A stretch of DNA of 64,000 nt, taken from an uncultured Coriobacteriaceae bacterium (GTDB taxonomy: Bacteria > Actinomycetota > Coriobacteriia > Coriobacteriales > QAMH01). Of the stretch, positions 51,823-59,541 are shown in pieces. The notes below the pieces were generated by a model, which was not told the DNA's origin, made no database searches, and saw only the letters and a list, made by a program, of their open reading frames with translations. Location of the stretch: positions 1-64,000 of the forward strand of contig UQUH01000001.1 of the NCBI GenBank assembly GCA_900544245.1. The letters run 5' to 3'. The position numbers were made by a program, and so were the translations under genes. Every line of letters starts with the position of its first letter. The stretch's first letter is position 1.

Positions 51823-52758
51823 CTAGTCGCGAAGTTCGCGGCCGGTGATTTCCAGGAACACGTCGTTGAGCGTCGGCGGTTCGGCCCAGATGCGCCCGGC
51901 ACGCACATGGGCTTTCGCAAGCTCGTCAAGCACGTCCGCGACGTTATGCTCGCCGTTCTCGCAGGTGATGGAGAGCTGACCGGCATCGTATTGAGCGCCC
52001 AGCACATGGGGGAGGGACTGGATGCGCAGGAGCGCGCCTTCGGGCACCTCTGCTTCGATGACGATCTTCTCGCCCGCGGCGACAATTTGCTTGAGCTCCT
52101 CGTTGGTGCCGCACGCGAGCGTGCGGCCCTTGTCCATGATCATGATGCGCGTGCAGATTTCCTCGACTTCCTCCATGTAATGGCTCGTGTAGACGATGGT
52201 CGAGCCATTGGCGTTCATCTGCTTGATGCCATCGAGGATCGATGCACGGCTCTGCGGGTCGACCGCGACCGTGGGTTCGTCGAAGAAGATGAGCTCGGGC
52301 TTGTGGGCGATGCCGCAGGCGATGTTCAGGCGCCTGAGCAGGCCACCGGAGAGCTTCTTGGGGCGGGATTTCTCGTAGTCCTCGAGACCGACGAATTCGA
52401 TGGCCTCGTGCACGAGCTTCCTACGTGTCGTGCTGTCGCTCACGTATAGCCCGCAGAAGTAGTCGATGTTCTCGCGCACGCTGAGTTCCTCGAATACGGC
52501 GACGTTTTGCGGAACGATGCCGATTTTTCGCTTCAGGTCGTAGCTCGACTGTGTCATGGGTTGTCCGAACAGGCGAATCTCTCCGCGATCGTAGGTAAGC
52601 AGCTGGAGTATGCAGTTGATGGCGGTGGTCTTGCCGCTGCCGTTTGGCCCGAGTAATCCGAATATCTCGCCACGCTCGATTTCCATGGTGAAGTGGTCGA
52701 GGGCGATCATGTTGCCATAGCGCTTGACCAAATCGACTACCGAAACGATGTCTTGCAT
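51823..52758 (-). CDS. ABC-2 exporter ATPase (DrrA/CcmA-like)
   Basis: A 311-residue ATPase. Walker A GPNGSGKTT, signature LSGGLLRRLNIACGIAH and Walker B LIFFDEPTVAVDP are present, and a C-terminal regulatory domain of about 80 residues follows, as in DrrA. The ATG at 52758 has GGAGGGAAG upstream; the frame extends to 52938 but overlaps a likely promoter region. First gene of the three-gene exporter operon. Confidence 0.93.
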   Translation of the reverse strand: MQDIVSVVDLVKRYGNMIALDHFTMEIERGEIFGLLGPNGSGKTTAINCILQLLTYDRGEIRLFGQPMTQSSYDLKRKIGIVPQNVAVFEELSVRENIDYFCGLYVSDSTTRRKLVHEAIEFVGLEDYEKSRPKKLSGGLLRRLNIACGIAHKPELIFFDEPTVAVDPQSRASILDGIKQMNANGSTIVYTSHYMEEVEEICTRIMIMDKGRTLACGTNEELKQIVAAGEKIVIEAEVPEGALLRIQSLPHVLGAQYDAGQLSITCENGEHNVADVLDELAKAHVRAGRIWAEPPTLNDVFLEITGRELRD

Positions 52759-52831
52759 GTTCTTCCCTCCGCACGCCTGCCGGCACTGTCGAGTGGCTCC
52801 ATTTAAGCCCGTATGGGGCTTCAATGTAAAC

Positions 52832-52845
52832 ATGACATTTGTCAT
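52832..52845. promoter_or_regulatory. Operator-like palindrome upstream of the exporter operon
   Basis: ATGACA-TT-TGTCAT is a perfect dyad around two bases, 74 bp before the exporter ATPase start. TetR-type repressors of drug exporters commonly bind such sites, but no regulator gene is adjacent. Confidence 0.45.
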
Positions 52846-52923
52846 CGATGAGGAAAATGACCGGTCAGATGCCGTTTGCCATCGAACATGCGGATAATCA
52901 CTGGCGCGTGGCCATTTGATATA

Positions 52924-52957
52924 GAGCCCCGCCATCATCCCGGTGATGGCGGGGCTC
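52924..52957. terminator. Strong hairpin terminator downstream of the GPH transporter
   Basis: GAGCCCCGCCATCA (52924-52937) and TGATGGCGGGGCTC (52944-52957) pair perfectly over 14 bp with a 6-nt loop, 30 bp past the stop of the minus-strand transporter gene. There is no long T-run. Confidence 0.75.
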
Positions 52958-52987
52958 CTGATTCTGCAAAGACGAAATTACAAGAGG

Positions 52988-54364
52988 CTAGTCTGCACGG
53001 CTCTTCGCGACTAGGTCGCCGCTTCCCCTGTTTTCTATTTCCTCGCTCATGACCGGTATGTCGCTATCTTTTATTTTAAACATAAAGATAAGCGGGATGA
53101 GTGATATGAGAAGCAAAACGATGGGAAGAAGGAAGTACATTTGAAATATACCGGCTTGTGCTGCCACATTAAAAGTCGTGGCGGCTGCATCATATCCGAC
53201 AAACGCAAGGAACGCTGGGAGAATAATTGCGCGAAGCGTAACACCCACTTTAACGGCCACGGGCATAAGGGACATAGTCACGCCGGTTGTGTTTTCCCCG
53301 GTTTTCCAGTAGCTCCAAGTCGCGCACATTGAGTAGAGGTTGACAGTCAGCCCATAGGCAAAGCCGAAGAAGATTTGCGAAGCAAACAGCAAAATGTTGA
53401 GCACGAGGTAGTCTGGCTGGATAAAGAAAGCGATTGCCCACAGGATGAGCCAGCCGGCAACGCCAACAATTGTTGCGGTCTTGGTTCCGATTGCCTTTGC
53501 CACGCGCGCGGCAACGAAAGAACCGATGAAGCAGCCGATATAGTAAACCATCAGGATGGTTCCGCTCGCCGCCGGATCGCCCAGGACAACTTTTGCATAG
53601 TACGCGGTGCCGGCTGCTACGGTGTAGTAGGCAATAAGACGAAGTAAATCATGTAGCACGACGCCAATTAGATGCGGATTTGTAATGACGTTTTTGCCCA
53701 TTGCCTTAAAGGAAACCGTCTTCCCCGCATCTGACTTTGTTTCGGTGTCGTACCCCTTCGTAACTATGTATTGGATGCTCATGCAAGCGATGTAAATGAG
53801 CGAGAAGATCGCAGCACAAATGGTGTATGCCCCGACACCGCTCACAAGAGTGGCAAGAGCGGCGGTAAGCCAGGGAACGAGCTGGGATGCACATACACGA
53901 CCGAGAGCCGCACCGGCGCCCAAGCGCCCCGAGAGGAACGCTCGTTCGCTCGGCTCGTCTGTGAGTACATTGGTGAGGCTGCGGACGGCCGTATAGCTGA
54001 TGTTCCAGAAGAAATGACTAATAATGTAGCCAACGGCGATGATGATTCCTGCTGTTATGTCACCACCGATTTTCGTGAAGCAGAGGATAAAGAACACCAT
54101 GGCACAAAGCGGGGCGTAGAGCAGCCATGGACGGTATTTGCCATTCTTAAAGTGAAACTTGTTGATGAAAACGCCGGCAATCGCGGCCGAAATAATATCG
54201 ACTGCCGAAGCACCACCAGCAATAATACCCGAAATTGCAAGTGGCAATTGCGCCACATCAGTCAGAAAGAATATGAAGAAAGCCGTCTCGAGCGTCGCGG
54301 TAATCGAGAAGCCCACTTCCGATATGCCCCAAACCGTTTTGATCTTTGAATTGATCCCCTTCAT
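52988..54364 (-). CDS. GPH-family (MFS) sugar:cation symporter
   Basis: A 458-residue protein with twelve predicted helices of the glycoside-pentoside-hexuronide:cation symporter family. The N-terminal WGISEVGFSI, the KYRPWLLYA loop between helices 2 and 3, and NISYTAVRSLTNVLTDEPSER are the family pattern. It probably imports a sugar, glycoside or sugar acid with H+ or Na+. GGAGGGTGC precedes the ATG. It is divergent from the PucR-like regulator, with two dyad sites between them. Its base composition is clearly more AT-rich than genes upstream of 52.9 kb. Confidence 0.88.
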   Translation of the reverse strand: MKGINSKIKTVWGISEVGFSITATLETAFFIFFLTDVAQLPLAISGIIAGGASAVDIISAAIAGVFINKFHFKNGKYRPWLLYAPLCAMVFFILCFTKIGGDITAGIIIAVGYIISHFFWNISYTAVRSLTNVLTDEPSERAFLSGRLGAGAALGRVCASQLVPWLTAALATLVSGVGAYTICAAIFSLIYIACMSIQYIVTKGYDTETKSDAGKTVSFKAMGKNVITNPHLIGVVLHDLLRLIAYYTVAAGTAYYAKVVLGDPAASGTILMVYYIGCFIGSFVAARVAKAIGTKTATIVGVAGWLILWAIAFFIQPDYLVLNILLFASQIFFGFAYGLTVNLYSMCATWSYWKTGENTTGVTMSLMPVAVKVGVTLRAIILPAFLAFVGYDAAATTFNVAAQAGIFQMYFLLPIVLLLISLIPLIFMFKIKDSDIPVMSEEIENRGSGDLVAKSRAD

Positions 54365-54532
54365 GCACCCTCCTTTTATTTAGAAGCTTCTTCGGGCGTG
54401 TGGCGTTATCTGCCTTTCTCTTTTGCCAGATGTTCATACGCCCTTTCTGCGCGGGATTACGCGCTACACGAGTTTATGTACCGGGTCAGATGAAAGCATT
54501 GGGCTTGATGTTGCATATAAACTGCGATTACT

Positions 54533-54549
54533 TTGTGCCATCCGCATAG
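54533..54549. promoter_or_regulatory. TTGTGC-N5-GCAcaa-type site 1
   Basis: TTGTGC-CATCC-GCATAG keeps the first half-site exactly and GCA of the second. Same 6-5-6 geometry as the sites at 54606, 56304, 56550 and 60796. Confidence 0.45.
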
Positions 54550-54605
54550 AGTGTTTTGCTCGGCATCTTAGTATTGGCGAAACCGCGCAATGAGTATTCG
54601 ATGTT

Positions 54606-54622
54606 TTGTGCGAATTGCACAA
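54606..54622. promoter_or_regulatory. TTGTGC-N5-GCACAA site 2 (perfect dyad)
   Basis: TTGTGC-GAATT-GCACAA is a perfect inverted repeat, 91 bp before the PucR-like regulator and about 240 bp before the transporter start. It is the best match of five sites and defines the consensus. Confidence 0.65.
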
Positions 54623-54712
54623 TTTACTATGGGTGCATGTAGCTTGGTGCCTATAGCGTGCGTGAAGTTGAGGGGCTAGAATCAACGGACACGGGAACGA
54701 ATCGCTCGGGGG

Positions 54713-56332
54713 ATGGGAGTCTTCGTGGGGATTACGTTCAACATAATCGAACATGAGTTGAAGAAGCTGTGGCCTATCCAACGCAGCCTGGATGGGAATC
54801 CTTCATTTGATGACGCCCGAATCTACCATGACGGCGAGTTGCCGGCTTCGAAAGGCATGCTTTACATATGCGATGATGTCGAATCCTGTGAAAAGGCATC
54901 GGAGGACGGCCATGTGGTGATTTACGTTTGCCGTGAATCGGCCCCCGGCTTGCGTGACGTCATTTACGACCTCCGTGTTCTCGAGTGCCCCGACAAACTT
55001 GCGGTCTTGGATGCGTTGCTGGACATCTTTTCAAAGTACCGGTCTTGGGAAGCGGAACTGAACATGTGCTGCTTCGAAGATGGGGGGCTCCAGGAGCTCT
55101 TGGATGTGAGTGCGTCGTTTTTGAAAAACCATGTCGTCATTTTGGATGCCGCACTGAAACTACTCGCCTATTCCAAGGATGTTCCCTGCGATGATGAGAT
55201 AACCATGGAGTTGATCGCACATGGATACCACACCGAAGCGAATATCACGAAGTTTAAGTTGCACCGCAGGTTTAAGCCATGGTCAGAGGAGGACGGGTTT
55301 GTCATTAATGATTCCTATGAGATATGCAAGTACATTACTGTCGCATATTCTTTTAAGACAGATGCTTCTTTTTCGATGATTCTGGTAATGATGTGTAACG
55401 TCGAAGATCCGCTTCCGTACCTGCTCGATACGTTTTCCATTTTTATCAAGTATGTCGAGTACTATGTCAAGCGAGACTATCCGGCTAATAAACCAGCAGG
55501 AAATGCCGTCGATACCTTTTTAAGAGATCTGTGCTCCGGCTCTCTTCGTGACAGAGCCGTGATTGCCGAGAGATGCGATTATGTGGCTCTTCCATATAAT
55601 GCGCGCTTCTGCCTCTTCTACGTGGAGACAAAGGCGGACTCCGTTCCATTTCTAAGGATACTATCGGATATCACGCTCGCGGTAGCCCCAGCAAAAGTGG
55701 TGGCAATAGACGACGCTCTTGTCATCCTATGTTTCAATTGCTTTCATGAGAGATGCCATCTTCATTGCGAGGCGCAGCATTGCGCCAAGGGCGCTAAGTC
55801 AACTTCCTCGCGCTTAAATAGGTTGATGGAATCGTATGATTTGTATTGTGGGCGCAGTTCAAAGTTTGCAAACCTGGGAGATAGCCGCGTTGCCTTTCTG
55901 CAGGCAAGGGCAGCATATGACATTGGCATAAAGAGCGCTTCCGGATTTGCGGGCTGCATGCCGCCGTGGGGACGAATTGTCTCATTTGATACTTGCTACG
56001 TAGACTTCCTGAACGATAATCTTCCCGAGGAAAAACGAGAAATGGCCTTAATGACCTATGCTGGAAGTATCCTGGAAGTCATCGCCGAGTCTGATACCAG
56101 CGCCAGGACTGATAATTACGACTTTCTGTATAAGTATCTTGAATGCGAGAGAAAGGCATCAGTTACGGCAAATGCGCTTCACATGCATCGCAACAATGTC
56201 AAATACCGGATTGACCGGATCGAACAACAATTTGGAATCGATACCGATGACCCAACGCTTCGTTTTGATCTCATGCTCGCCTATCGCTTGCGCAAAACAC
56301 ACACTGTGCATAATGCACAATCAAACGAGTGA
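54713..56332 (+). CDS. PucR/CdaR-family transcriptional regulator
   Basis: A 539-residue regulator. The C-terminal 60 residues are a PucR-type helix-turn-helix (YKYLECERKASVTANALHMH then RNNVKYRIDRIEQQFGI). The rest is a long sensory part: about 1-250 has no clear family, and 250-460 resembles the GGDEF-like/CdaR domain. No membrane segment. Regulators of this class often act on nearby purine, sugar or sugar-acid genes and bind their substrate or a metabolite. It is divergent from the symporter and upstream of the isomerase-like gene, and dyad sites lie on both sides of it. Low GC like its neighbours. Confidence 0.85.
   Translation: MGVFVGITFNIIEHELKKLWPIQRSLDGNPSFDDARIYHDGELPASKGMLYICDDVESCEKASEDGHVVIYVCRESAPGLRDVIYDLRVLECPDKLAVLDALLDIFSKYRSWEAELNMCCFEDGGLQELLDVSASFLKNHVVILDAALKLLAYSKDVPCDDEITMELIAHGYHTEANITKFKLHRRFKPWSEEDGFVINDSYEICKYITVAYSFKTDASFSMILVMMCNVEDPLPYLLDTFSIFIKYVEYYVKRDYPANKPAGNAVDTFLRDLCSGSLRDRAVIAERCDYVALPYNARFCLFYVETKADSVPFLRILSDITLAVAPAKVVAIDDALVILCFNCFHERCHLHCEAQHCAKGAKSTSSRLNRLMESYDLYCGRSSKFANLGDSRVAFLQARAAYDIGIKSASGFAGCMPPWGRIVSFDTCYVDFLNDNLPEEKREMALMTYAGSILEVIAESDTSARTDNYDFLYKYLECERKASVTANALHMHRNNVKYRIDRIEQQFGIDTDDPTLRFDLMLAYRLRKTHTVHNAQSNE
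56304..56320. promoter_or_regulatory. TTGTGC-N5-GCACAA site 3
   Basis: CTGTGC-ATAAT-GCACAA, one mismatch to the perfect dyad, lies within the last codons of the regulator gene, about 370 bp before the isomerase-like gene. It could work with site 4 downstream, for instance through DNA looping. Confidence 0.5.
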
Positions 56333-56686
56333 ATGATATGTCCATACGCAAAGAAAACTACAGCAGCGAAGCGAACTCATCATTCTGACCTGCAGACTCC
56401 GCGCTTGCATGAACGATTACTTGGCAATGCGTTGCTGTCTCATCGCCCGACGTGTCCTCGTTGGTGCCGTATCTAGATAGCTATTGCTGCGTCAGCCATT
56501 TTCTGTCTTTTGCTGAACGCCGCTGATTTTTGCAGGTCAGATAACTGATTTGTGCAATTTGCATATCACAATCGGGCATATTCGGTGAGTGTTGGACAAT
56601 GCGGCCTCCTTATTTGCCCCTCTATAGTTTCGCGTTGCGGCGCGTCAAGTGCCGTGACAGTTATCAAGGCTGAGAGGATGGTTACA
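56333..56686. other. Leader/promoter region of the isomerase-like operon
   Basis: No gene is supported in 354 bp. It contains dyad site 4 (56550-56566) and an AT-rich segment. No hexamer pair with proper spacing was convincing. An in-frame extension of the downstream gene to 56552 is open but lacks a ribosome-binding site. Confidence 0.5.
56550..56566. promoter_or_regulatory. TTGTGC-N5-GCAcaa-type site 4
   Basis: TTGTGC-AATTT-GCATAT has the exact first half-site and GCA of the second, 121 bp before the isomerase-like start. Confidence 0.45.
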
Positions 56687-58234
56687 ATGGCAATTAAGAA
56701 GCTTGATGATGTTCGTCTGAATGTTAAGCCGATATTCCTAACCCTGTATCACGAATACGTGTTTGAGGGTCCCTGCCGTTTTGGCGATGGCATGCAGCTT
56801 GAGAAGGAATTCGACTTGATGATGGCTGCAGAGAAGTTCAAGGGTTGGTACAAGCAGCTTCAGGATGCAATGCCCGAGAACGTTGTCAACCTGCTCGATC
56901 CGGTCGAGGTTCAGCGCGACGAGAACTTCCTGACCACGGATGACATGCTCGAGAAGCTGGCCGAGGGCTGCGAGGATGTTGACCTGTACTACATCGGCTA
57001 TGCAAGCCGTCCTTACGACTTGGCGCTCGAGTTCGCCCAGCGTGTCGGCAAGCCCATGGCAATCACTCAGGCCTGCTGCGCCTCTTCTATCACGTCCGCA
57101 GAGTTCCTGGCCCGAGGTCTTGAGTTCTATCCGTTCGAGGAGTGGACGGACGCCACCAGCTACATGACGATTCTGCGCGCTCGCAAGGCCCTGCACGAGG
57201 CGAAGTGCCTGTGCGCCGTTCGTGCAACCAGCTCTGTTTCCGTGTCTGCTCCCGATTCCATCATCGATCCCGAAACGGCAACTGCCAAGTTCGGTATTCG
57301 CTGGCGCTTCATCTCGGCGCACGAGTTGCTGGACCAGATTTCCTACGATGACCCCATGTCCAACTATAACACCCCGGGTCGCAAGGGTCTCAACTTCACC
57401 GAGGAAGATGCTGCGGCGATCGAGAAAGCGACTCGCGAGTTCATTGACAACGCCCAGGTCAATTATATGAAGGAAGAGTACGTCAAGAAGTCCATCGAGG
57501 CTTGGTACGGTATCAACAAGTTCCTGGAGGCTACGGAGTGCAACTGCTTCACTGCTCCTTGCCCCGACCTGTGCGCAACGCGCCGCTTGAATGAGAAGCA
57601 GTTCACCATGTGCCTCAATCATTCCCTCAACAACGAGGCTGGCATTCCCTCTGCATGCGAGTATGATCTCGGTGCAATCATCTCCAAGGTCATCTTGCAG
57701 GAGCTCGGCCGCCGTCCGACCTATATGGGCAACTGCTTCACCGTTCCCGTTCGCAATGGCAAGCGCAGCCAGCTTCCCAAGGCTCTGTTCTTCACTCCGG
57801 AGGAAGTCGATGAGAAGATGGAGCTCCTGGGTACCGATGGAGATGTTGTCCTGACCTTCCATTCCGTCGCAAACCGTCGTTGGGAGAGCTACGACGAGCC
57901 TCTGCGTCCCTACAACATCCGCGAGTTTGCTCGTTCTGGTTGGGGCGCGACCGTCCGCTATGATTATGCGCAGGACGCCGGCCAGGTAATCACCATGTGC
58001 CGCATCGACCCCACCTGCACCAAGCTGTTCGTTGCCAAGGGCGAGATAGTCGCATCCATGGGCTACGAGTCCACCAATTGCTCTAATGGCGTCTTCTTCA
58101 AGGTCAAGGATTCCAAGGACTTCTTCCAGAAGCAGGCTGCAATCGGAAATCACATGCCGTTGATCTACGGCGATTTCGAGGAGCAGGTTATCGAGCTCGG
58201 CAAGCTGCTAGGTCTTGAGGTCATCGTCGCCTAA
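56687..58234 (+). CDS. Fucose/arabinose-isomerase-fold protein with cysteine cluster
   Basis: A 515-residue protein resembling COG2407 L-fucose-isomerase-like proteins: two N-terminal Rossmann-like domains and a C-terminal ALDH/FucI-type domain. Glu325 in ACEYDLGAI aligns with the metal-binding glutamate of these isomerases. The position of the second acidic ligand reads YMGN (Asn349), while His392 (TFHSVANRR) could be the histidine ligand. It also carries C285-x-C-x4-C-x3-C296 and a CC pair (130-131), not typical of sugar isomerases. The ATG at 56687 has GAGAGG upstream. SufE and SufS genes follow in the same direction. The substrate and even isomerase activity are open. Confidence 0.7.
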   Translation: MAIKKLDDVRLNVKPIFLTLYHEYVFEGPCRFGDGMQLEKEFDLMMAAEKFKGWYKQLQDAMPENVVNLLDPVEVQRDENFLTTDDMLEKLAEGCEDVDLYYIGYASRPYDLALEFAQRVGKPMAITQACCASSITSAEFLARGLEFYPFEEWTDATSYMTILRARKALHEAKCLCAVRATSSVSVSAPDSIIDPETATAKFGIRWRFISAHELLDQISYDDPMSNYNTPGRKGLNFTEEDAAAIEKATREFIDNAQVNYMKEEYVKKSIEAWYGINKFLEATECNCFTAPCPDLCATRRLNEKQFTMCLNHSLNNEAGIPSACEYDLGAIISKVILQELGRRPTYMGNCFTVPVRNGKRSQLPKALFFTPEEVDEKMELLGTDGDVVLTFHSVANRRWESYDEPLRPYNIREFARSGWGATVRYDYAQDAGQVITMCRIDPTCTKLFVAKGEIVASMGYESTNCSNGVFFKVKDSKDFFQKQAAIGNHMPLIYGDFEEQVIELGKLLGLEVIVA

Positions 58235-58284
58235 TCACCTTTTGGCTTGGAAGATTTTTCTTCCTGCACGCTTCAGATCCAAAG

Positions 58285-58322
58285 TTGGCTGGGCTGCTCG
58301 GGAAACCGAGTGGTCCAGCCAA
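58285..58322 (+). promoter_or_regulatory. GNRA-capped hairpin between isomerase-like and sufE-like genes
   Basis: TTGGCTGG...CTCGG-GAAA-CCGAG...CCAGCCAA forms two perfect stems (8 and 5 bp) with a symmetric internal loop and a GAAA tetraloop. No T-run follows, so it is more likely an mRNA processing or stability element setting different levels of the two genes than a terminator. Confidence 0.6.
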
Positions 58323-58354
58323 AATAATAGAGCGAGCCGTCAAGGAGCTTGGTC

Positions 58355-58783
58355 ATGCAAACACCAGACCAGATTCAAAGCGAGGTTATTCAGAGTTTTC
58401 TGGACGCGGGTGATCCATTGGCTCAGTTTGAATATCTGTTGACTTTGTCCTATCGACTCGAGGAGATGCCGGAGGAAGAGCGCACCAAGGACGTTCTGGT
58501 TAAAGGATGTCAAAGCCAGGTTTGGCTCTATGTTGATTGGCCAGATGGGAAAATGAGTATTCGCGGAGAAAGCGATACGCTCATGGTGCGCGGCGTGATC
58601 AATATTTTCAAAATGATGTTTGATGGGCGTTCCCCGCAAGAAGTGCTCGATTGTCCCATTCGCTTTGTTTCCGAGACGGACCTTGATGCAATTTTCGACC
58701 CGCAGCGCAAGGCCGGTGTCGCCTCCATTTACGAAACCATATGTGTTTCCGCACGCGGGCAGTTGGCAGATCACGCTAAGTAA
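58355..58783 (+). CDS. SufE-like cysteine desulfuration protein
   Basis: Accepts persulfide sulfur from a SufS-type desulfurase. It is 142 residues. The acceptor Cys52 lies in the conserved VKGCQSQVWLYV, and the rest (FEYLLTLSYRLEEMPEE, GESDTLMVRGV) fits SufE. AAGGAGCTT supports the ATG at 58355. No sufB, sufC or sufD genes are in the window, so this pair seems dedicated to a special purpose rather than to general Fe-S assembly. It is followed after 12 bp by an unidentified gene of the same operon. Confidence 0.9.
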   Translation: MQTPDQIQSEVIQSFLDAGDPLAQFEYLLTLSYRLEEMPEEERTKDVLVKGCQSQVWLYVDWPDGKMSIRGESDTLMVRGVINIFKMMFDGRSPQEVLDCPIRFVSETDLDAIFDPQRKAGVASIYETICVSARGQLADHAK

Positions 58784-58795
58784 GGAAGGATGCTT

Positions 58796-59218
58796 ATGGC
58801 ACAAAGGACCTTGAAAGAGCAACTGGAGGAAGCCGAGCAGCATTCCAAGGAGGTCCTCGATCAGCTCTTGGACGAGAATACAACGCGCGACGAGTTTCGT
58901 ACGCTCATGAAATCGTATGTCGGGTATCGTTTTTTTCTCGAGCCGGAGGAAATGAAGACGGACGTCATTTTGGATCTTGCAGAAGACAGCGTTGAGAAGC
59001 TTTTGAGCATCAACGATCTAAGCGTCACGCTTTCCGAGGGGTCGCAAACCTGTACTAATCAGAGCTCTACGGACATCAAGAAGGTCCTGCTTTCGCTTAC
59101 ACTGCAACGTGCAATGGGAATCAAGTTCACGCCCGAGGAGTCTGCCGGTCTGGATACGATCGAAAAGCTCGCCTGCGCGCTTTTCGATGCGAAGAGTGAT
59201 TCGACGCGCGTAAGATAG
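58796..59218 (+). CDS. Unidentified 140-residue protein, faintly acyl-carrier-like
   Basis: A soluble, largely helical protein. The first half is charged coiled-coil-like (LKEQLEEAEQHSKEVLDQL). The C-terminal 45 residues (LSLTLQRAMGIKFTPEESAGLDTIEKLA) recall helices II-IV of acyl carrier proteins, but the DSL phosphopantetheine site is absent, so that likeness may be accidental. One cysteine is present in SQTCTNQ. AAGGAAGG precedes the ATG at 58796. It sits between the SufE and SufS genes and is probably part of the same complex or pathway. Function unknown. Confidence 0.6.
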   Translation: MAQRTLKEQLEEAEQHSKEVLDQLLDENTTRDEFRTLMKSYVGYRFFLEPEEMKTDVILDLAEDSVEKLLSINDLSVTLSEGSQTCTNQSSTDIKKVLLSLTLQRAMGIKFTPEESAGLDTIEKLACALFDAKSDSTRVR

Positions 59219-59244
59219 CAAGCTACGAATGAAGGGAATCTGTT

Positions 59245-59481
59245 ATGACAATGCCAGACACTACGAGGCTCATCAAGCTCACTGTGGTGGATATGAATGG
59301 CCCGGACGATCTTGAGAAGCTAAAAGATTTCTTTGCCAAAGAATTCGATTCCGATTTCACAATCGACGCAAATTACGACACCGGAATCATTACCATCGAT
59401 GGACTTTGGGAAGAGGACACCGACATCATCGATGCTGTTAACGAAGCGGGCTTCAGAGTCACTTACGCTTTGGCGATATAG
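59245..59481 (+). CDS. Small HMA-like ferredoxin-fold protein without CxxC
   Basis: A 78-residue protein. The strand-helix-strand pattern KLTVVDMNG...DLEKLKDFFAKEF...TGIITIDGLWEEDTDIIDAVNEAGFRV copies the heavy-metal-associated (HMA) fold, but the metal-binding CxxC loop is replaced by MNGPDD. It may act as a small adaptor or have another ligand. GAAGGGAATC precedes the ATG. Located 26 bp after the previous gene and 60 bp before the SufS-like gene. Confidence 0.6.
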   Translation: MTMPDTTRLIKLTVVDMNGPDDLEKLKDFFAKEFDSDFTIDANYDTGIITIDGLWEEDTDIIDAVNEAGFRVTYALAI

Positions 59482-59541
59482 CCATCTTTGATTGTCCGTC
59501 CTGAAGCAATTAATGGCTTCTTGCGCCTAGGGGGCATCTGC

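Larger units (their letters stand above)
54365..54712. other. Divergent control region between transporter and regulator
   Basis: No gene is supported in these 348 bp. It holds two 17-bp dyad sites (54533-54549 and 54606-54622) listed separately, and a palindrome AGAAGCTTCT near the transporter start. It is AT-rich, and promoters for both directions must lie here, but no convincing -35/-10 pair was identified. Confidence 0.5.

Noticed and set aside
56738..58153. 471-codon minus-strand frame opposite the FucI-fold gene
   Set aside because: Shadow; the plus frame has domain motifs and a ribosome-binding site.
58796..59218. Acyl carrier protein call for the 140-residue protein
   Set aside because: No DSL phosphopantetheine-attachment motif at the expected distance from the ACP-like C-terminus.
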